Shown here: piece after piece, positions 46,541-57,796 of the stretch
How positions within the stretch are numbered: the first letter of the stretch is position 1
Layout of the letters: every line of letters begins with the position of its first letter
From: Entomobacter blattae
GTDB taxonomy: Bacteria > Pseudomonadota > Alphaproteobacteria > Acetobacterales > Acetobacteraceae
Reading direction: 5' to 3'
Length of the DNA: 64,000 bases
Assembly: GCF_014672835.1 (NCBI RefSeq)
Contig: NZ_CP060244.1
Span: forward strand, 1,839,001-1,903,000
The notes under the pieces: model-generated
What the model was told of the DNA's origin: nothing
Databases searched by the model: none
The model's input: only the letters and a program-made list of their open reading frames with translations
Program-made: the position numbers and the translations under genes

Positions 46541-47131
46541 ATGGCAGCAAAATCGCAATCAGGATTATCAAAAAGTTATGCTTCTGAATCTTCGGAAGTC
46601 TTGTGGAACAAGGACATGCTTCCTCCAGGGCTTGAGCAAGATGCTGTCATTCAAGGCATAACGGGCGAAATTAAAAATAAAGGCTTTGTGGTTGCCAATC
46701 TGGATAAGTTGGTGAATTGGGGGCGGACGGGAAGTTTATGGCCCATGTCTTTTGGGCTGGCCTGTTGCGCGGTGGAGATGATCCATGCCTATATGCCTCG
46801 TTATGATTTGGACAGGATGGGAATTATTCCCCGAGGCTCTCCTCGACAATCTGATGTTATGATCGTTGCTGGAACGCTTACAAATAAAATGGCGCCGGCA
46901 CTAAGGCGTGTTTATGACCAAATGGCAGAACCCAGATGGGTAATTTCCATGGGATCATGCGCAAATGGGGGAGGATACTATCATTACTCCTATTCTGTTG
47001 TTCGGGGATGTGATCGTATTGTTCCTGTAGATGTGTATGTTCCTGGTTGTCCTCCTACCGCTGAGGCGCTTATTTACGGGATTCTACTTTTACAGAAAAA
47101 AATTCGTAGAACGAGTACAATCCTTAGATAA
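46541..47131 (+). CDS. nuoB: NADH-quinone oxidoreductase subunit B
   Basis: 196 residues. It carries cluster N2, the last Fe-S centre before quinone: the cysteines are in [23 protein letters not shown] and [14 protein letters not shown]. The quinone-site block [20 protein letters not shown] is intact. It follows nuoA by 29 bases. Confidence 0.97.
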   Translation: MAAKSQSGLSKSYASESSEVLWNKDMLPPGLEQDAVIQGITGEIKNKGFVVANLDKLVNWGRTGSLWPMSFGLACCAVEMIHAYMPRYDLDRMGIIPRGSPRQSDVMIVAGTLTNKMAPALRRVYDQMAEPRWVISMGSCANGGGYYHYSYSVVRGCDRIVPVDVYVPGCPPTAEALIYGILLLQKKIRRTSTILR

Positions 47132-47142
47132 TTTATTCAGGA

Positions 47143-47802
47143 ATGGAAAATATTCCAATGGTACAGGTTGGTATTAATGTCGGGCATCTTTCTTCTTTAG
47201 CCGTTTATTTTTCTACCTCTATATTGGGGGTAAAAAGCGCTTCTCTAGAAAAAAATGAGCTTGTAATAAAGGTGGAGAAGGAACATCTTTTAGCTATTAT
47301 GATAGAGCTTAAGGAGAATCCCCATGCCAAATGTGCACAGGTTATGGATATTTGTGGGGTTGATTTTCCGCAAAGACTAGAAAGATTTGATGTTGTTTAT
47401 AACCTGCTCTCTGTTCTGCATAATATTCGTATAAGGGTTATTGTAACAACCGATGAGCAAACGCCTGTCCCATCAGTGCATCATCTTTGGCCGTCTGCAA
47501 CATGGTGGGAAAGGGAATGTTTTGATTTATTCGGGGTTAGATTCTCTGGACAGCCTGATTTAAGAAGAATTCTAACGGATTATGGTTTTGAAGGGCACCC
47601 CCTACGAAAGGATTTTCCTTTAACGGGCTTTGTCGAAACACGCTATGATCCAGACCGACGACAAATTGTTTATGAACCTGTTAGCCTTACGCAGGATTTT
47701 CGTAATTTTGATTTCGAATCACCATGGGAAGGGCTTTTAACCCTGCCTGGGGATGAGAAGGCTCATCAGTTTCGCCAGGATATTAAAAAAATAAAATATT
47801 AG
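47143..47802 (+). CDS. nuoC: NADH-quinone oxidoreductase subunit C
   Basis: 219 residues. The 30-kDa subunit motif [22 protein letters not shown]-like block, here [16 protein letters not shown], and [15 protein letters not shown] are clear. It is a separate gene, not fused to nuoD as in E. coli. Its N-terminal 20 residues are variable. Confidence 0.96.
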   Translation: MENIPMVQVGINVGHLSSLAVYFSTSILGVKSASLEKNELVIKVEKEHLLAIMIELKENPHAKCAQVMDICGVDFPQRLERFDVVYNLLSVLHNIRIRVIVTTDEQTPVPSVHHLWPSATWWERECFDLFGVRFSGQPDLRRILTDYGFEGHPLRKDFPLTGFVETRYDPDRRQIVYEPVSLTQDFRNFDFESPWEGLLTLPGDEKAHQFRQDIKKIKY

Positions 47803-47816
47803 GCCGGTAAAGATAT

Positions 47817-49100
47817 ATGTCAGTGGAAAAACCAACGCCGTATGTTTCCTCTTTTGAGGAAAAAGTAGAGGAAGAAATTCCTGAATCTATGTTGCCGGCC
47901 CCTTTAGCAGAGCGGAAGCTGCAACATACTGTTGAAATCAACTCCCATGCTCTGAATTTTGGCCCGCAGCATCCCTCTGCCCATGGGGTATTACGCCTTA
48001 TTCTTGAAATGGATGGAGAGGTGGTGGATCGTGCCATTCCTCATATTGGCCTCCTCCATAGGGGCACTGAAAAACTGATAGAGTATAAGACGTATCAAAA
48101 GGCGCTTCCCTATTTCGATAGACTGGATTACGTCTCTCCCATGGCCGAAGAGCATGCTTTTGTATTAGCTGTAGAGAAGTTGCTGTCTTTAGACGTTCCC
48201 GAGCGAGCAAAGTGGATTCGGGTTATGTTTGCAGAAATAACCCGAATCTTAAACCATATATTGAACGTTACGGCATTGGGGTTGGATTGTGGAGCTCTTA
48301 CACCGGCTTTATGGGGGTATGAGGAACGAGAAAAATTGCTGGAGTTTTATGAGGCCGTATCGGGGGCTCGATTCCACGCCAATTATTTCCGTACTGGCGG
48401 TGTTGCAAAAGATCTGCCTGAAGGTTTGGAAGAGCGGATTTTGAATTGGTCAGAAGGATTTCCAGCTTTTATTGATGACCTGGAGGGGATGCTGACCAAT
48501 AACCGTATTTGGAAACAACGTACGGTGGGTATTGGTGTTTTTACTTCTGAACAAGCTTTGGCATGGGGGTTTAGTGGTCCTTGTCTGCGGGCTTCGGGTA
48601 TCCCGTGGGATTTAAGGCGCTCTCAGCCCTATGATAATTATGATAAGGTTGATTTTGATATTCCTGTGGCCCGTAATGGAGATTGCTATGATCGTTATCT
48701 TGTACGGGTAGCTGAAATGCGGGAAAGTGTAAAAATTATACGGCAATGTTTAGCTGCGATAAAGCCTGGTGAAATTAAAGTAAAAGATCATAAGATCACC
48801 CCGCCGCCGCGTTCTGAAATGAAGCGTTCGATGGAATCGCTTATTCATCATTTCAAACTCTATACCGAGGGGTATCACGTTCCTCCTGGGGCAACCTATA
48901 CAGCTGTGGAAAGCCCTAAGGGAGAGTTTGGTGTTTATTTGGTGGCAGATGGTAGCAACAGGCCTTATCGTTGTAAAATCCGTCCAACGGGCTTTGCTCA
49001 TTTGCAGGCTTTGGATAAATTAAGCTACCGCCATATGCTGGCAGATACAGTTGCTATTATTGGCTCATTGGATCTGGTATTTGGTGAAGTGGATAGATAA
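47817..49100 (+). CDS. nuoD: NADH-quinone oxidoreductase subunit D
   Basis: 427 residues. [19 protein letters not shown] and [18 protein letters not shown] line the quinone site (His and Tyr retained), and [20 protein letters not shown] is the C-terminal signature. About 40 residues precede the conserved domain, slightly more than usual. Confidence 0.97.
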   Translation: MSVEKPTPYVSSFEEKVEEEIPESMLPAPLAERKLQHTVEINSHALNFGPQHPSAHGVLRLILEMDGEVVDRAIPHIGLLHRGTEKLIEYKTYQKALPYFDRLDYVSPMAEEHAFVLAVEKLLSLDVPERAKWIRVMFAEITRILNHILNVTALGLDCGALTPALWGYEEREKLLEFYEAVSGARFHANYFRTGGVAKDLPEGLEERILNWSEGFPAFIDDLEGMLTNNRIWKQRTVGIGVFTSEQALAWGFSGPCLRASGIPWDLRRSQPYDNYDKVDFDIPVARNGDCYDRYLVRVAEMRESVKIIRQCLAAIKPGEIKVKDHKITPPPRSEMKRSMESLIHHFKLYTEGYHVPPGATYTAVESPKGEFGVYLVADGSNRPYRCKIRPTGFAHLQALDKLSYRHMLADTVAIIGSLDLVFGEVDR

Positions 49101-49102
49101 TT

Positions 49103-49765
49103 ATGACAGAAACCAATGATACTTCCTCTCATGCGGGCGGAGAGGAACCAAAATCTTTCAGTTTTTCAGAAGCTAATAAGTCTGAGATTGCAAAAATTTT
49201 GCAAAAATATCCGTCTAGCCGTAAGGCGAGTGCTGTGATGCCGCTTCTTTATCTGGTGCAAAATCAGATATTGGAAGAAACAGGAAGGTCGTGGATTCCT
49301 AAAGTGGCTATGGATGAAGTTGCCATGATTTTGGATATGGCTCCTATTAGAGTGTATGAAGTAGCGAGTTTCTACACCATGTTCAATACCCAACCCGTTG
49401 GGCGCTTCCATCTTCAGGTTTGTAGAACAACAGCCTGTTGGTTAAAGGGGAGTGATGACGTGGTGGAGGCGTGTAAAAAGAGTATCGGTGTTGATGAATT
49501 AGGGCAGACGAGCTCTGATGGGCTTTTTACGCTTTCTGAGGTGGAATGTCTTGGGGCTTGTGCCAATGCACCGGTTTTGCAGATCAACAATGATTATTTT
49601 GAAGATCTTACTCCGCAGGATGTGACTGATATTATAGAAAAGCTTAAAAAAGGTGAAAAAGTAACGCCAGGAACCGTAGCCAATCGCCTTAATTCGGCTC
49701 CTGAGGGGGGATTAACGGTTCTTACGGATACATCCTCTTCCGTTTCTCAGACTGATAAGCAATAG
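49103..49765 (+). CDS. nuoE: NADH-quinone oxidoreductase subunit E
   Basis: 220 residues. The [2Fe-2S] cluster N1a ligands are in VCRTTACWLKG and VECLGACANAPVLQIN. The thioredoxin-like fold and the helical N-terminal part are normal. It is only two bases after nuoD; the last 40 residues are Ser/Thr-rich. Confidence 0.96.
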   Translation: MTETNDTSSHAGGEEPKSFSFSEANKSEIAKILQKYPSSRKASAVMPLLYLVQNQILEETGRSWIPKVAMDEVAMILDMAPIRVYEVASFYTMFNTQPVGRFHLQVCRTTACWLKGSDDVVEACKKSIGVDELGQTSSDGLFTLSEVECLGACANAPVLQINNDYFEDLTPQDVTDIIEKLKKGEKVTPGTVANRLNSAPEGGLTVLTDTSSSVSQTDKQ

Positions 49766-49780
49766 TAAGGTGATAACGGA

Positions 49781-51109
49781 ATGTTGAGTGATAAGGATAG
49801 AATTTTTACCAATATTTATGGTCAAAATGATTGGCGGCTTGCTGGAGCAAGGGCAAGAGGTGACTGGGATAATACTGGGGGCATTCTTGCTAAAGGAAGA
49901 GATTGGATTATTAATGAGATGAAAGCCTCTGGCTTAAGAGGGCGAGGGGGGGCAGGGTTTCCAACTGGTGTTAAATGGTCTTTTATGCCGAAAACCTCAA
50001 ATGGGCTTCCTCATTATCTTGTGATTAATGGAGATGAGTCAGAGCCTGGAACCTGTAAGGATCGGGAAATTATCCGTCACGAACCCCATAAGCTGGTAGA
50101 AAGTGCTTTAATTGCTTCTTTCGCAATGGGGGCCCATACAGCCTATATTTATATTCGTGGCGAATTTTATAACGAAGCTGTGCATTTGCAGACTGCCATA
50201 GATGAAGCTTATGATGCGGGCCTGATTGGTAAAAATGCTTGCGGTTCTGGTTGGGATTTTGATTTTTTTATCCATCGTGGGGCAGGGGCTTATATTTGTG
50301 GAGAAGAAACAGCCCTTCTGGAAAGTATTGAAGGCAAAAAGGGTCAGCCTCGTTTGAAGCCACCTTTTCCGGCAGGTATGGGGCTTTTTGGTTGCCCAAC
50401 AACGGTCAATAATACTGAAAGTATCGCTGTTTCTGCGACAATTTTAAGACGCGGCGCTTCGTGGTTTTCATCGTTGGGAACAGAAACAAGCAAGGGAACA
50501 AAGCTTATGGCTGTAACGGGCCATGTTAATCATCCTTGCGTCGTTGAAGAAGAAATGGGTGTTCCCATGAAAGAAGTGATTGAAAAACATGGGGGTGGGG
50601 TTCGCGGCGGATGGGATAATCTTCTTGCTGTTATCCCTGGCGGGGCCTCTATGCCTGTGCTTCCAGCAGCCACCTGTGAGACGGTGACTATGGATTTTGA
50701 TAGCTTGCGCGCCTTACGTTCTGGCTTGGGGACAGGGTGCATGACTGTTATGGATAAATCAACAGATATTGTAAAAGCCATTTGTCGGTTTTCTGAATTT
50801 TTTAAGCATGAAAGCTGTGGGCAGTGTACCCCTTGTCGTGAGGGTACAGGCTGGATTATGAGGGTGATGCAGCGTTTGGTTGATGGGCGTGCAGAGATTG
50901 AAGAAATTGACAGCCTTGATCAGCTCACGAAACAAATTGAAGGCCATACCATCTGTGCTTTTGGAGATGCTGCGGCTTGGCCTGTGCAGGGGTTGATAAG
51001 GAACTTTCGCCCTATTCTAGAAGAGCGGATCCAGCAGTATAAGGCTGCTCATGGAAGTGGTCGGGTTGCGCAACTTTCTTCCGATATTCCAACAGTAGCT
51101 GCGGAGTAA
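49781..51109 (+). CDS. nuoF: NADH-quinone oxidoreductase subunit F
   Basis: 442 residues. It binds NADH and FMN ([18 protein letters not shown] and [17 protein letters not shown]) and cluster N3 ([15 protein letters not shown] and a later Cys in GHTICAFG). Electrons enter complex I here. Confidence 0.97.
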   Translation: MLSDKDRIFTNIYGQNDWRLAGARARGDWDNTGGILAKGRDWIINEMKASGLRGRGGAGFPTGVKWSFMPKTSNGLPHYLVINGDESEPGTCKDREIIRHEPHKLVESALIASFAMGAHTAYIYIRGEFYNEAVHLQTAIDEAYDAGLIGKNACGSGWDFDFFIHRGAGAYICGEETALLESIEGKKGQPRLKPPFPAGMGLFGCPTTVNNTESIAVSATILRRGASWFSSLGTETSKGTKLMAVTGHVNHPCVVEEEMGVPMKEVIEKHGGGVRGGWDNLLAVIPGGASMPVLPAATCETVTMDFDSLRALRSGLGTGCMTVMDKSTDIVKAICRFSEFFKHESCGQCTPCREGTGWIMRVMQRLVDGRAEIEEIDSLDQLTKQIEGHTICAFGDAAAWPVQGLIRNFRPILEERIQQYKAAHGSGRVAQLSSDIPTVAAE

Positions 51110-51115
51110 TAGGGT

Positions 51116-53182
51116 ATGGTAAGGGTTATAGTCGATACAATCCCTGTTGATGTTCCAGAAGCCTCTTCTGTCTTGCAGGCCTGTGAACTCGCAGGAAAAG
51201 AGATTCCGCGTTTTTGCTACCATGAGAAATTATCCATTGCTGGTAATTGTAGAATGTGTCTGGTGCAAATTGGAAATGGCCCTAAGCCTGTAGCCTCTTG
51301 TGCTTTTCCCATTTCTCCTGGAATGGTCATATGGACAGATACTGAAATGGTTCGTAGGGCCCGTAGGGGGGTTATGGAGTTTCTGCTGATTAACCACCCT
51401 TTGGATTGCCCCATTTGCGATCAGGGGGGGGAGTGTGACTTACAGGATCAGGCGGTAGGTTATGGCAAGGATCATTCCCGCTTTACTGAAAATAAAAGGG
51501 CTGTCAAAGATAAATATTTAGGGCCACTCGTTAAAACCGTCATGACGCGGTGTATTTTATGTACTCGATGCGTGAGGTTTGCAACAGAGATTGCAGGAGT
51601 GCCTGAGTTGGGTTCGATCTCTCGTGGTGAGAATATGGAAATTACCAACTACGTATCAAAAGCTTTGACTTCTGAGCTTTCAGGTAATTTGGTTGATATA
51701 TGCCCCGTGGGAGCTCTTACTTCTAAACCTTATGCTTTTATTGCAAGACCGTGGGAACTGAGAAGGACCGACGGCATAGATGTTCTGGATGCTGTTGGTA
51801 CAAATGTGTCTGTTCAGGCAAGAGGTGGGGCAGTTTTAAGGATTACCCCTAGAAGAAATGATTGGGTTAATGAAGAATGGCTTGCTGATAAAGGGCGTTT
51901 TTCTGTCGATGCGTTAACGAGGAACCGCCTTGATAGGCCATGGTTAAAAAGAGAAGGCCAAAAAGTTGCTGTTTCTTGGCAGGAAGCTTTTGTATCCTTA
52001 GCAGAAAAGATAAAGCAGTCTTCTGCCAATCGTATTGGCGCCTTGGTGGGAGATCTTTGTGACGTAGAAAGCATGTTCGCCTTAAAGGGGGTGATGGCAG
52101 CTATTGGGTCGGGTAATATCGATTGTCGTATTGATGGTGCAGATTATGATACCCAACATAGAGCTTTTTATACATTTAACTCTGGGATAGCGGGTATTGA
52201 ACAGGCAGATGCCCTTTTGATAATTGGTTCTGTCCCTCGTCATGAAGCCCCTGTGATTAATGCTCGTATTCGTAAGCGCTATTTGCAAAATCAGCTGCCT
52301 ATAGCGGTGATTGGCCATGAAGATGTCGACCTGACTTATGCGGTGGATTTTCTGGGGGACGATTTGTCTATGCTTGAAAATATTCTTGATGGCACGCATC
52401 CTTTCGCTACGGCCTTAAAAAATGCCAAAAGACCGATGATTATTGTTGGGCATGGGGCGCTAAGAAGAAGAGATGCTCGGGCCGTATTAAGCAAAAGTTG
52501 GGCAGTTGCCTCTGCATTTGGTGCACTGACTTCTGAATGGAATGGCTTTAACGTCTTACATATGGATGCCTCGCGCGTTGGTGCTTTGGATATAGATTTT
52601 CTGCCGCAAGAGGGTGGGCTGAATATTGTGGAGATGTTGAACGGGGGCGTCGATATTTTATGGCTCTTAGGGGTTGATAACCCCGATGTAATCGACCGCA
52701 TCCCAGAGAGTTCTTTTGTCATCTATCAAGGTCATCACGGGGGATATGGTGCCCAAAGGGCAGATATGATCCTACCAGGGACTGCCTATACGGAAAAAGC
52801 AGGTTTGTATGTTAATACGGAAGGGCGTGTACAGCAGTCATTCCAAGCTGTTTTCCCACCAGGGGAAGCAAAGGAAGATTGGCGTATTTTAAGAGCATTT
52901 TCTGAAGTGCTGAACAGTTCTCTTCCTTATAATACCCATCAACAACTCCGAGAAGAGTTATATAAGTGTTACCCGCATTTTGCCGAAGAACGATGGATGG
53001 ATGAGAGGGTCGATCTTAGTACAATACAGCCAGATCATGTGGGGCAGGTGATTGAAAATAGCCCGCTACACCCTGCCGTTATCAATTACTACCAAACCAA
53101 TATCATTAGTTTAAATAGCCCGACAATGGAAGAATGCACGCGTGTGTATGTTCAACCTTCTTTTGAAAGGGAGGTTGGGTAA
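51116..53182 (+). CDS. nuoG: NADH-quinone oxidoreductase subunit G
   Basis: 688 residues. The N-terminal ferredoxin-like part has [17 protein letters not shown] for N1b, [18 protein letters not shown] for N5, and [10 protein letters not shown] plus CPVGALTS for N4. The C-terminal half is a molybdopterin-oxidoreductase-like fold without the cofactor ligands. No extra N7 cluster motif is seen. It ends four bases before nuoH. Confidence 0.96.
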   Translation: MVRVIVDTIPVDVPEASSVLQACELAGKEIPRFCYHEKLSIAGNCRMCLVQIGNGPKPVASCAFPISPGMVIWTDTEMVRRARRGVMEFLLINHPLDCPICDQGGECDLQDQAVGYGKDHSRFTENKRAVKDKYLGPLVKTVMTRCILCTRCVRFATEIAGVPELGSISRGENMEITNYVSKALTSELSGNLVDICPVGALTSKPYAFIARPWELRRTDGIDVLDAVGTNVSVQARGGAVLRITPRRNDWVNEEWLADKGRFSVDALTRNRLDRPWLKREGQKVAVSWQEAFVSLAEKIKQSSANRIGALVGDLCDVESMFALKGVMAAIGSGNIDCRIDGADYDTQHRAFYTFNSGIAGIEQADALLIIGSVPRHEAPVINARIRKRYLQNQLPIAVIGHEDVDLTYAVDFLGDDLSMLENILDGTHPFATALKNAKRPMIIVGHGALRRRDARAVLSKSWAVASAFGALTSEWNGFNVLHMDASRVGALDIDFLPQEGGLNIVEMLNGGVDILWLLGVDNPDVIDRIPESSFVIYQGHHGGYGAQRADMILPGTAYTEKAGLYVNTEGRVQQSFQAVFPPGEAKEDWRILRAFSEVLNSSLPYNTHQQLREELYKCYPHFAEERWMDERVDLSTIQPDHVGQVIENSPLHPAVINYYQTNIISLNSPTMEECTRVYVQPSFEREVG

Positions 53183-53186
53183 TTTT

Positions 53187-54206
53187 ATGGAACATTTCTT
53201 TTTTCATACCACAATTGGCCTTGTTCTTATTACTTTACTAGAATCCCTGGCCATACTTGTTCCTTTGTTAATTGGTGTTGCGTATCTGACCTTGGCAGAG
53301 CGCAAAATTCTGGCTGCGATACAAATTCGAAAAGGGCCAAATGTTAATGGCTTATATGGCACGTTGCAGGCCTTTGCGGATGCCATAAAAATGATTACCA
53401 AAGAAACGATTATTCCTTCTGGCGCTAATCGTTTTCTATTTTTGTTTGCTCCTTTTCTGAGTTTCTCTTTGGCAATGATTGCGTGGGCTGTTATTCCTGT
53501 TAATAATGGTTGGGCAATCGCCAATATTAATGTGGGTGTTTTATATTTATTGGCCATTTCTTCGTTAAGTGTTTACGGAAACCTGATTGCAGGGTGGGCA
53601 TCAAACTCCAAATATGCTTTTTTAGGCGGGCTACGTTCTGCCGCACAAATGGTTTCTTATGAAGTTTCTATAGGCCTGGTTATTATTTCAGTCTTATTGG
53701 CTGTTGGCAGCTTGAATCTGAACGATATCGTATTGGCACAACGTCATGTATGGTTCTGTTTGCCAATGTTTCCAATGTTTATTATCTTTTTTATTTCGGC
53801 TCTTGCTGAAACAAATCGGGCACCTTTTGATTTTCCAGAAGGGGAGAGTGAGCTTGTCGCGGGGTTTTTCGTAGAATATTCTTCCCTAGCATTTGGGCTG
53901 TTCTTTCTGGGTGAATATGCGAATATGTTCCTTATGTCAGCCATGACAAGTATTCTTTTTCTTGGTGGGTGGCTTCCTTTGGTTGATGTTGCACCTTTTA
54001 ACTGGATTCCAGGCTATTTGTGGTTGATAGGAAAAATTTTCTTCTGTCTTTTTGTCTTTGTCTGGGTCAGAGGGACTTTCCCGCGTTATCGTTATGATCA
54101 GCTTATGCGGTTGGGGTGGAAAATATTTTTACCTTTTTCTCTTGTTTGGGTTGTTCTCACGGCAGGTTTTTTATTGGCAACTGGCCTTTTGCCGCAGATC
54201 GGATAG
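53187..54206 (+). CDS. nuoH: NADH-quinone oxidoreductase subunit H
   Basis: 339 residues with eight hydrophobic helices. [26 protein letters not shown] and [20 protein letters not shown] form the quinone channel and the acidic loop. A frame from 53142 overlaps nuoG; the ATG at 53187, preceded by GGGAGG, is used. It joins the hydrophilic arm to the membrane arm. Confidence 0.95.
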   Translation: MEHFFFHTTIGLVLITLLESLAILVPLLIGVAYLTLAERKILAAIQIRKGPNVNGLYGTLQAFADAIKMITKETIIPSGANRFLFLFAPFLSFSLAMIAWAVIPVNNGWAIANINVGVLYLLAISSLSVYGNLIAGWASNSKYAFLGGLRSAAQMVSYEVSIGLVIISVLLAVGSLNLNDIVLAQRHVWFCLPMFPMFIIFFISALAETNRAPFDFPEGESELVAGFFVEYSSLAFGLFFLGEYANMFLMSAMTSILFLGGWLPLVDVAPFNWIPGYLWLIGKIFFCLFVFVWVRGTFPRYRYDQLMRLGWKIFLPFSLVWVVLTAGFLLATGLLPQIG

Positions 54207-54212
54207 TGAATA

Positions 54213-54701
54213 ATGAGTTTTTTAAATAAAACCTTGGGGTCTTTCTTACTAGCAGAGCTTTTAGCGGGTATGGGTGAAACGTTCCGTTATATGTTCAAAC
54301 CAGCCGTAACTCTTAATTATCCTTATGAAAAAAGCCCACTTTCTCCACGTTTTAGAGGTGAGCATGCCCTAAGGCGCTACCCTAATGGTGAAGAAAGGTG
54401 TATAGCCTGTAAATTGTGCGAGGCAACATGCCCTGCCGAAGCGATCACTATAGAATCTGAACCAAGAGAGGATGGTTCTCGCAGGACAACACGCTACGAT
54501 ATTGATATGACAAAATGTATTTATTGTGGCTTATGTGAAGAATCCTGTCCCGTTGATTCAATCGTTGAAGGGCCAAACTACGAGTTTGCTACTGAAACCC
54601 GAGAAGAGCTTATGTATAACAAAGAGAAACTTCTCAGTAATGGTGACAGGTGGGAATCTCTTCTTGCTAGAAGACTTGAGATGGATGCACCATACCGTTA
54701 A
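54213..54701 (+). CDS. nuoI: NADH-quinone oxidoreductase subunit I
   Basis: 162 residues. Two [4Fe-4S] motifs carry clusters N6a and N6b: [16 protein letters not shown] and [33 protein letters not shown] is the family start. It is six bases after nuoH. Confidence 0.97.
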   Translation: MSFLNKTLGSFLLAELLAGMGETFRYMFKPAVTLNYPYEKSPLSPRFRGEHALRRYPNGEERCIACKLCEATCPAEAITIESEPREDGSRRTTRYDIDMTKCIYCGLCEESCPVDSIVEGPNYEFATETREELMYNKEKLLSNGDRWESLLARRLEMDAPYR

Positions 54702-54764
54702 ACACGATATGCTCACAGATATTTAATGAAATAGTTTAGGCCTGTTTTTTTCAGGGAAGAATCG

Positions 54765-55490
54765 ATGTTAACCCAGGTTGTTTTTTATGTTTTTGCAACA
54801 ATAATGATTCTATCAGCAGCTATGGTTGTTAGCGTTCGTAACCCTGTACATTCAGTCCTTTTCCTTATTGTTACCTTTTTTAATGCCGCAGGCTTATTTT
54901 TGGTAGCAGGGGCAGAATTTTTAGCCTTTTTGCTTATCATTGTATATGTGGGTGCCGTAGCAATTTTGTTCTTGTTCGTTGTCATGATGCTGGATATAGA
55001 TTTTGCGAGTGTTAAGGAAGGATTTCAACGTTATGCCCCAGTAGGTGCTGCCATTAGTGTTGTTCTTTTGGTAGAGATTATTATGGCATTCGGTCAATGG
55101 GAGTTGTCTCCATCTTCGGTTGAGCATAATAGCCAGTATAATATCAGCGTGGATTCAGGCTTAACAAATACGGCAGCGTTAGGGCAGCTCATCTATACCC
55201 ATTATATATTCCTTTTCCAGACCTCTGCTCTTATTCTGCTTGTGGCCATGATAGGGGCAATAGTTCTTACTCTACGAGAAAGGCCCACGGCGCGCCGACA
55301 GATTATTTCGCTCCAGCATGAGAGAGAGCCCAAAGATACTCTTGTTATGGTAAATACCAATATTGGCCAAGGCGTTAAAGAGAATGGAGGCATTCTTAGA
55401 CCTGTGCAGTCTTATTATATTACCGCTGCTCCAGACTCTTTTATTCCTGGAGAAAGAGAATCTGTAATATCAGAAGAGAAACAAAGGTAA
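54765..55490 (+). CDS. nuoJ: NADH-quinone oxidoreductase subunit J
   Basis: 241 residues. Five membrane helices with FLLIIVYVGAVAILFLFVVMM, including the conserved pi-bulge region. The last 60 residues are polar, a little longer than in most NuoJ. Confidence 0.94.
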   Translation: MLTQVVFYVFATIMILSAAMVVSVRNPVHSVLFLIVTFFNAAGLFLVAGAEFLAFLLIIVYVGAVAILFLFVVMMLDIDFASVKEGFQRYAPVGAAISVVLLVEIIMAFGQWELSPSSVEHNSQYNISVDSGLTNTAALGQLIYTHYIFLFQTSALILLVAMIGAIVLTLRERPTARRQIISLQHEREPKDTLVMVNTNIGQGVKENGGILRPVQSYYITAAPDSFIPGERESVISEEKQR

Positions 55491-55499
55491 GAAGAAATT

Positions 55500-55823
55500 A
55501 TGTTACATGGTCTTTCTCATATTGGTTTAACGCCCTATATGGTCACAAGTGCCATATTGCTGGTTATCGGTATTTTTGGCATTTTTATTAACAGAAAAAG
55601 TATTATTGTTATTCTTATGTCGCTTGAGTTAATTCTGCTGGCTGCAAATATTAATCTTGTCGCGTTTTCTTCTGCTTTTGGAGAATATTCAGGCCAGGTT
55701 TTTACCTTGTTTGTCTTAACTGTTGCCGCTGCAGAATCAGCCATTGGTCTGGCTATTCTTACAGTTTATTTTAGAAATCGTGGCTCTATTGAAGTTGAAG
55801 ATGCCACTATTATGAAGGGTTAA
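55500..55823 (+). CDS. nuoK: NADH-quinone oxidoreductase subunit K
   Basis: 107 residues, three helices. [20 protein letters not shown] with its conserved Glu and the [20 protein letters not shown] block with a second Glu are those of NuoK. The length is normal. Confidence 0.95.
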   Translation: MLHGLSHIGLTPYMVTSAILLVIGIFGIFINRKSIIVILMSLELILLAANINLVAFSSAFGEYSGQVFTLFVLTVAAAESAIGLAILTVYFRNRGSIEVEDATIMKG

Positions 55824-55828
55824 AGAAA

Positions 55829-57769
55829 ATGCAGCCCTTAACTTCTTTATTTTGTGCAGCTTTTCTTTTTCCCATTTTGGGTGCGCTTGTTGCGGGTTTT
55901 GCAGGACGACCTCTGGGTGATAGGTTTGCGCAATGTGTTACTTTAGGGTGTATGAGCCTGTCGGCTCTAGCTGCCGTAATGGCTTTGTATATTTTTCAAC
56001 ATAGCCAGTTTTCCGTTGTTCAGGTTCATTTACTTAACTGGATTGATGCCGGGCAATTCCATGCGGGTTGGAATTTAAGGCTTGATACACTCTCCGTTAC
56101 AATTGTAGCGATGGTTACAGTTATTTCTACCTTAATTCATCTCTATAGTATTGGCTATATGGGGCATGATTCCATGCCTTCATATCGATTTTTTGCCTAT
56201 ATATCATTTTTTACATTTGCCATGCTTATGCTTGTGACAGCTAACGATCTTATCCAGCTCTTTTGTGGTTGGGAAGGGGTTGGCTTGGCAAGTTATCTTC
56301 TTATTGGATACTGGTACAATAAACCCAGTGCTGCTGCGGCTGCTATTAAGGCTTTTGTGGTTAATCGTATTGCAGATTTATTTTTCATCGTTGGGATTGC
56401 CCTTCTTTTTTTAGAATTTGGCAGTGTTTCTTACGATGTTATTTTTGCCATGATTCCCAACAAAATCTCAGATGTTTATATCCTTTTTGGGGAACATCGG
56501 GTGTTTGAAGTTATTGGTATTCTGCTGTTTATTGGTGCAGTTGGTAAATCAGCTCAGCTGTTTTTGCATGTATGGCTACCGGATGCCATGGAAGGCCCCA
56601 CTCCTGTCTCAGCGCTTATTCATGCCGCGACAATGGTTACGGCAGGTGTTTTTCTGATGGCAAGAATGTCTCCGTTGATTGAATATGCCCTGCATACGAA
56701 AGCATTAATTTTATTTATTGGTGCTACTACAAGCTTTTTTGCCGCTACTGTTGGTCTGGTGCAGACGGACATTAAACGGACAATTGCTTACTCTACCTGC
56801 TCACAGTTGGGCTATATGTTTATTGCGGTAGGTGTTGGGGCCTATCAGATTTCTGTTTTTCACTTAACAACCCATGCTTTTTTTAAGGCTTTGCTCTTTT
56901 TGGCGGCTGGTGTGGTAATTCATGCTCTTCATGATGAGCAAGATATGTTTAAAATGGGCGGTTTATGGAAGAGGATCCCTGTAACTTATGCCTGCTTCTG
57001 GATTGGCTCTTTGGCTTTGGCAGGTATATATCCTTTTTCAGGATATTGGTCTAAGGATGCTATTCTTGAAGCCGCCTGGATGAGTCATACTTCAATGGGG
57101 ATCTATGGTTGGGTTTTGGGGTCTGTTACGGCCTTTATGACCGCTCTGTATAGTTGGAGGCTTATTTTCCTGGTATTTCATGGACAAAATAGAGGCGATA
57201 TTAAGCTGTCCGAGGTGAGTGAATCTTCTTTTATCATGCTGTTTCCTCTTCTTGTTTTGTCAGCTGGAGCGATCTTTTTAGGGATGTGCGTCAATAATTT
57301 TTATATTGGCAGTCAACAGGCCGTATTTTGGAATGGCTCAATTGTTAATGCCGCCAATAATACGATTATGAGTAACTATGAACATATTCCCCAATTACTC
57401 TCATTGGTACCCAGTATTTTGGCTATTTTAGGTTTTATAGCTGCTTATATCTGTTATATTTACAATCCAAAACTCCCAGATTTCTTTGCTAAGCGGTTTT
57501 CTGCTCTTTATTGTATATTTAAAAATAAATGGTTTTTTGATGAAATTTATGATTTCGTCTTTGTTAAACCCTATAGAGCCATTGCGAAATCTTTATGGAA
57601 AAATGGTGAAGAAAATACCGTGGAAGGGCTGCCAATTGTCATAGGAAAGATCACTATCAGCGGTGCTCGACAAATTGTTAAATTACAAACTGGCTCTCTC
57701 GCTGTTTACGCATTCAGTATGCTTATTGGTCTGGTTGTTCTTATTACAACATTGCTAATTTTTCGTTAA
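55829..57769 (+). CDS. nuoL: NADH-quinone oxidoreductase subunit L
   Basis: 646 residues, a complete NuoL. The antiporter-like core has LFCGWEGVGLASYLLIGYWY, VGKSAQLFLHVWLPDAMEGP and PVSALIHAATMVTAGVFLM, with the proton-channel Lys and Glu residues. The C-terminal part, including WFFDEIYDFVFVKPYRAIAK, is the long lateral helix and last helix, so this is not a fused or shortened gene. nuoM should come next but does not; nuoN begins 28 bases after the stop codon. Confidence 0.96.
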   Translation: MQPLTSLFCAAFLFPILGALVAGFAGRPLGDRFAQCVTLGCMSLSALAAVMALYIFQHSQFSVVQVHLLNWIDAGQFHAGWNLRLDTLSVTIVAMVTVISTLIHLYSIGYMGHDSMPSYRFFAYISFFTFAMLMLVTANDLIQLFCGWEGVGLASYLLIGYWYNKPSAAAAAIKAFVVNRIADLFFIVGIALLFLEFGSVSYDVIFAMIPNKISDVYILFGEHRVFEVIGILLFIGAVGKSAQLFLHVWLPDAMEGPTPVSALIHAATMVTAGVFLMARMSPLIEYALHTKALILFIGATTSFFAATVGLVQTDIKRTIAYSTCSQLGYMFIAVGVGAYQISVFHLTTHAFFKALLFLAAGVVIHALHDEQDMFKMGGLWKRIPVTYACFWIGSLALAGIYPFSGYWSKDAILEAAWMSHTSMGIYGWVLGSVTAFMTALYSWRLIFLVFHGQNRGDIKLSEVSESSFIMLFPLLVLSAGAIFLGMCVNNFYIGSQQAVFWNGSIVNAANNTIMSNYEHIPQLLSLVPSILAILGFIAAYICYIYNPKLPDFFAKRFSALYCIFKNKWFFDEIYDFVFVKPYRAIAKSLWKNGEENTVEGLPIVIGKITISGARQIVKLQTGSLAVYAFSMLIGLVVLITTLLIFR

Positions 57770-57796
57770 TTATTTTGTAATCGTTAGGCAGTAATT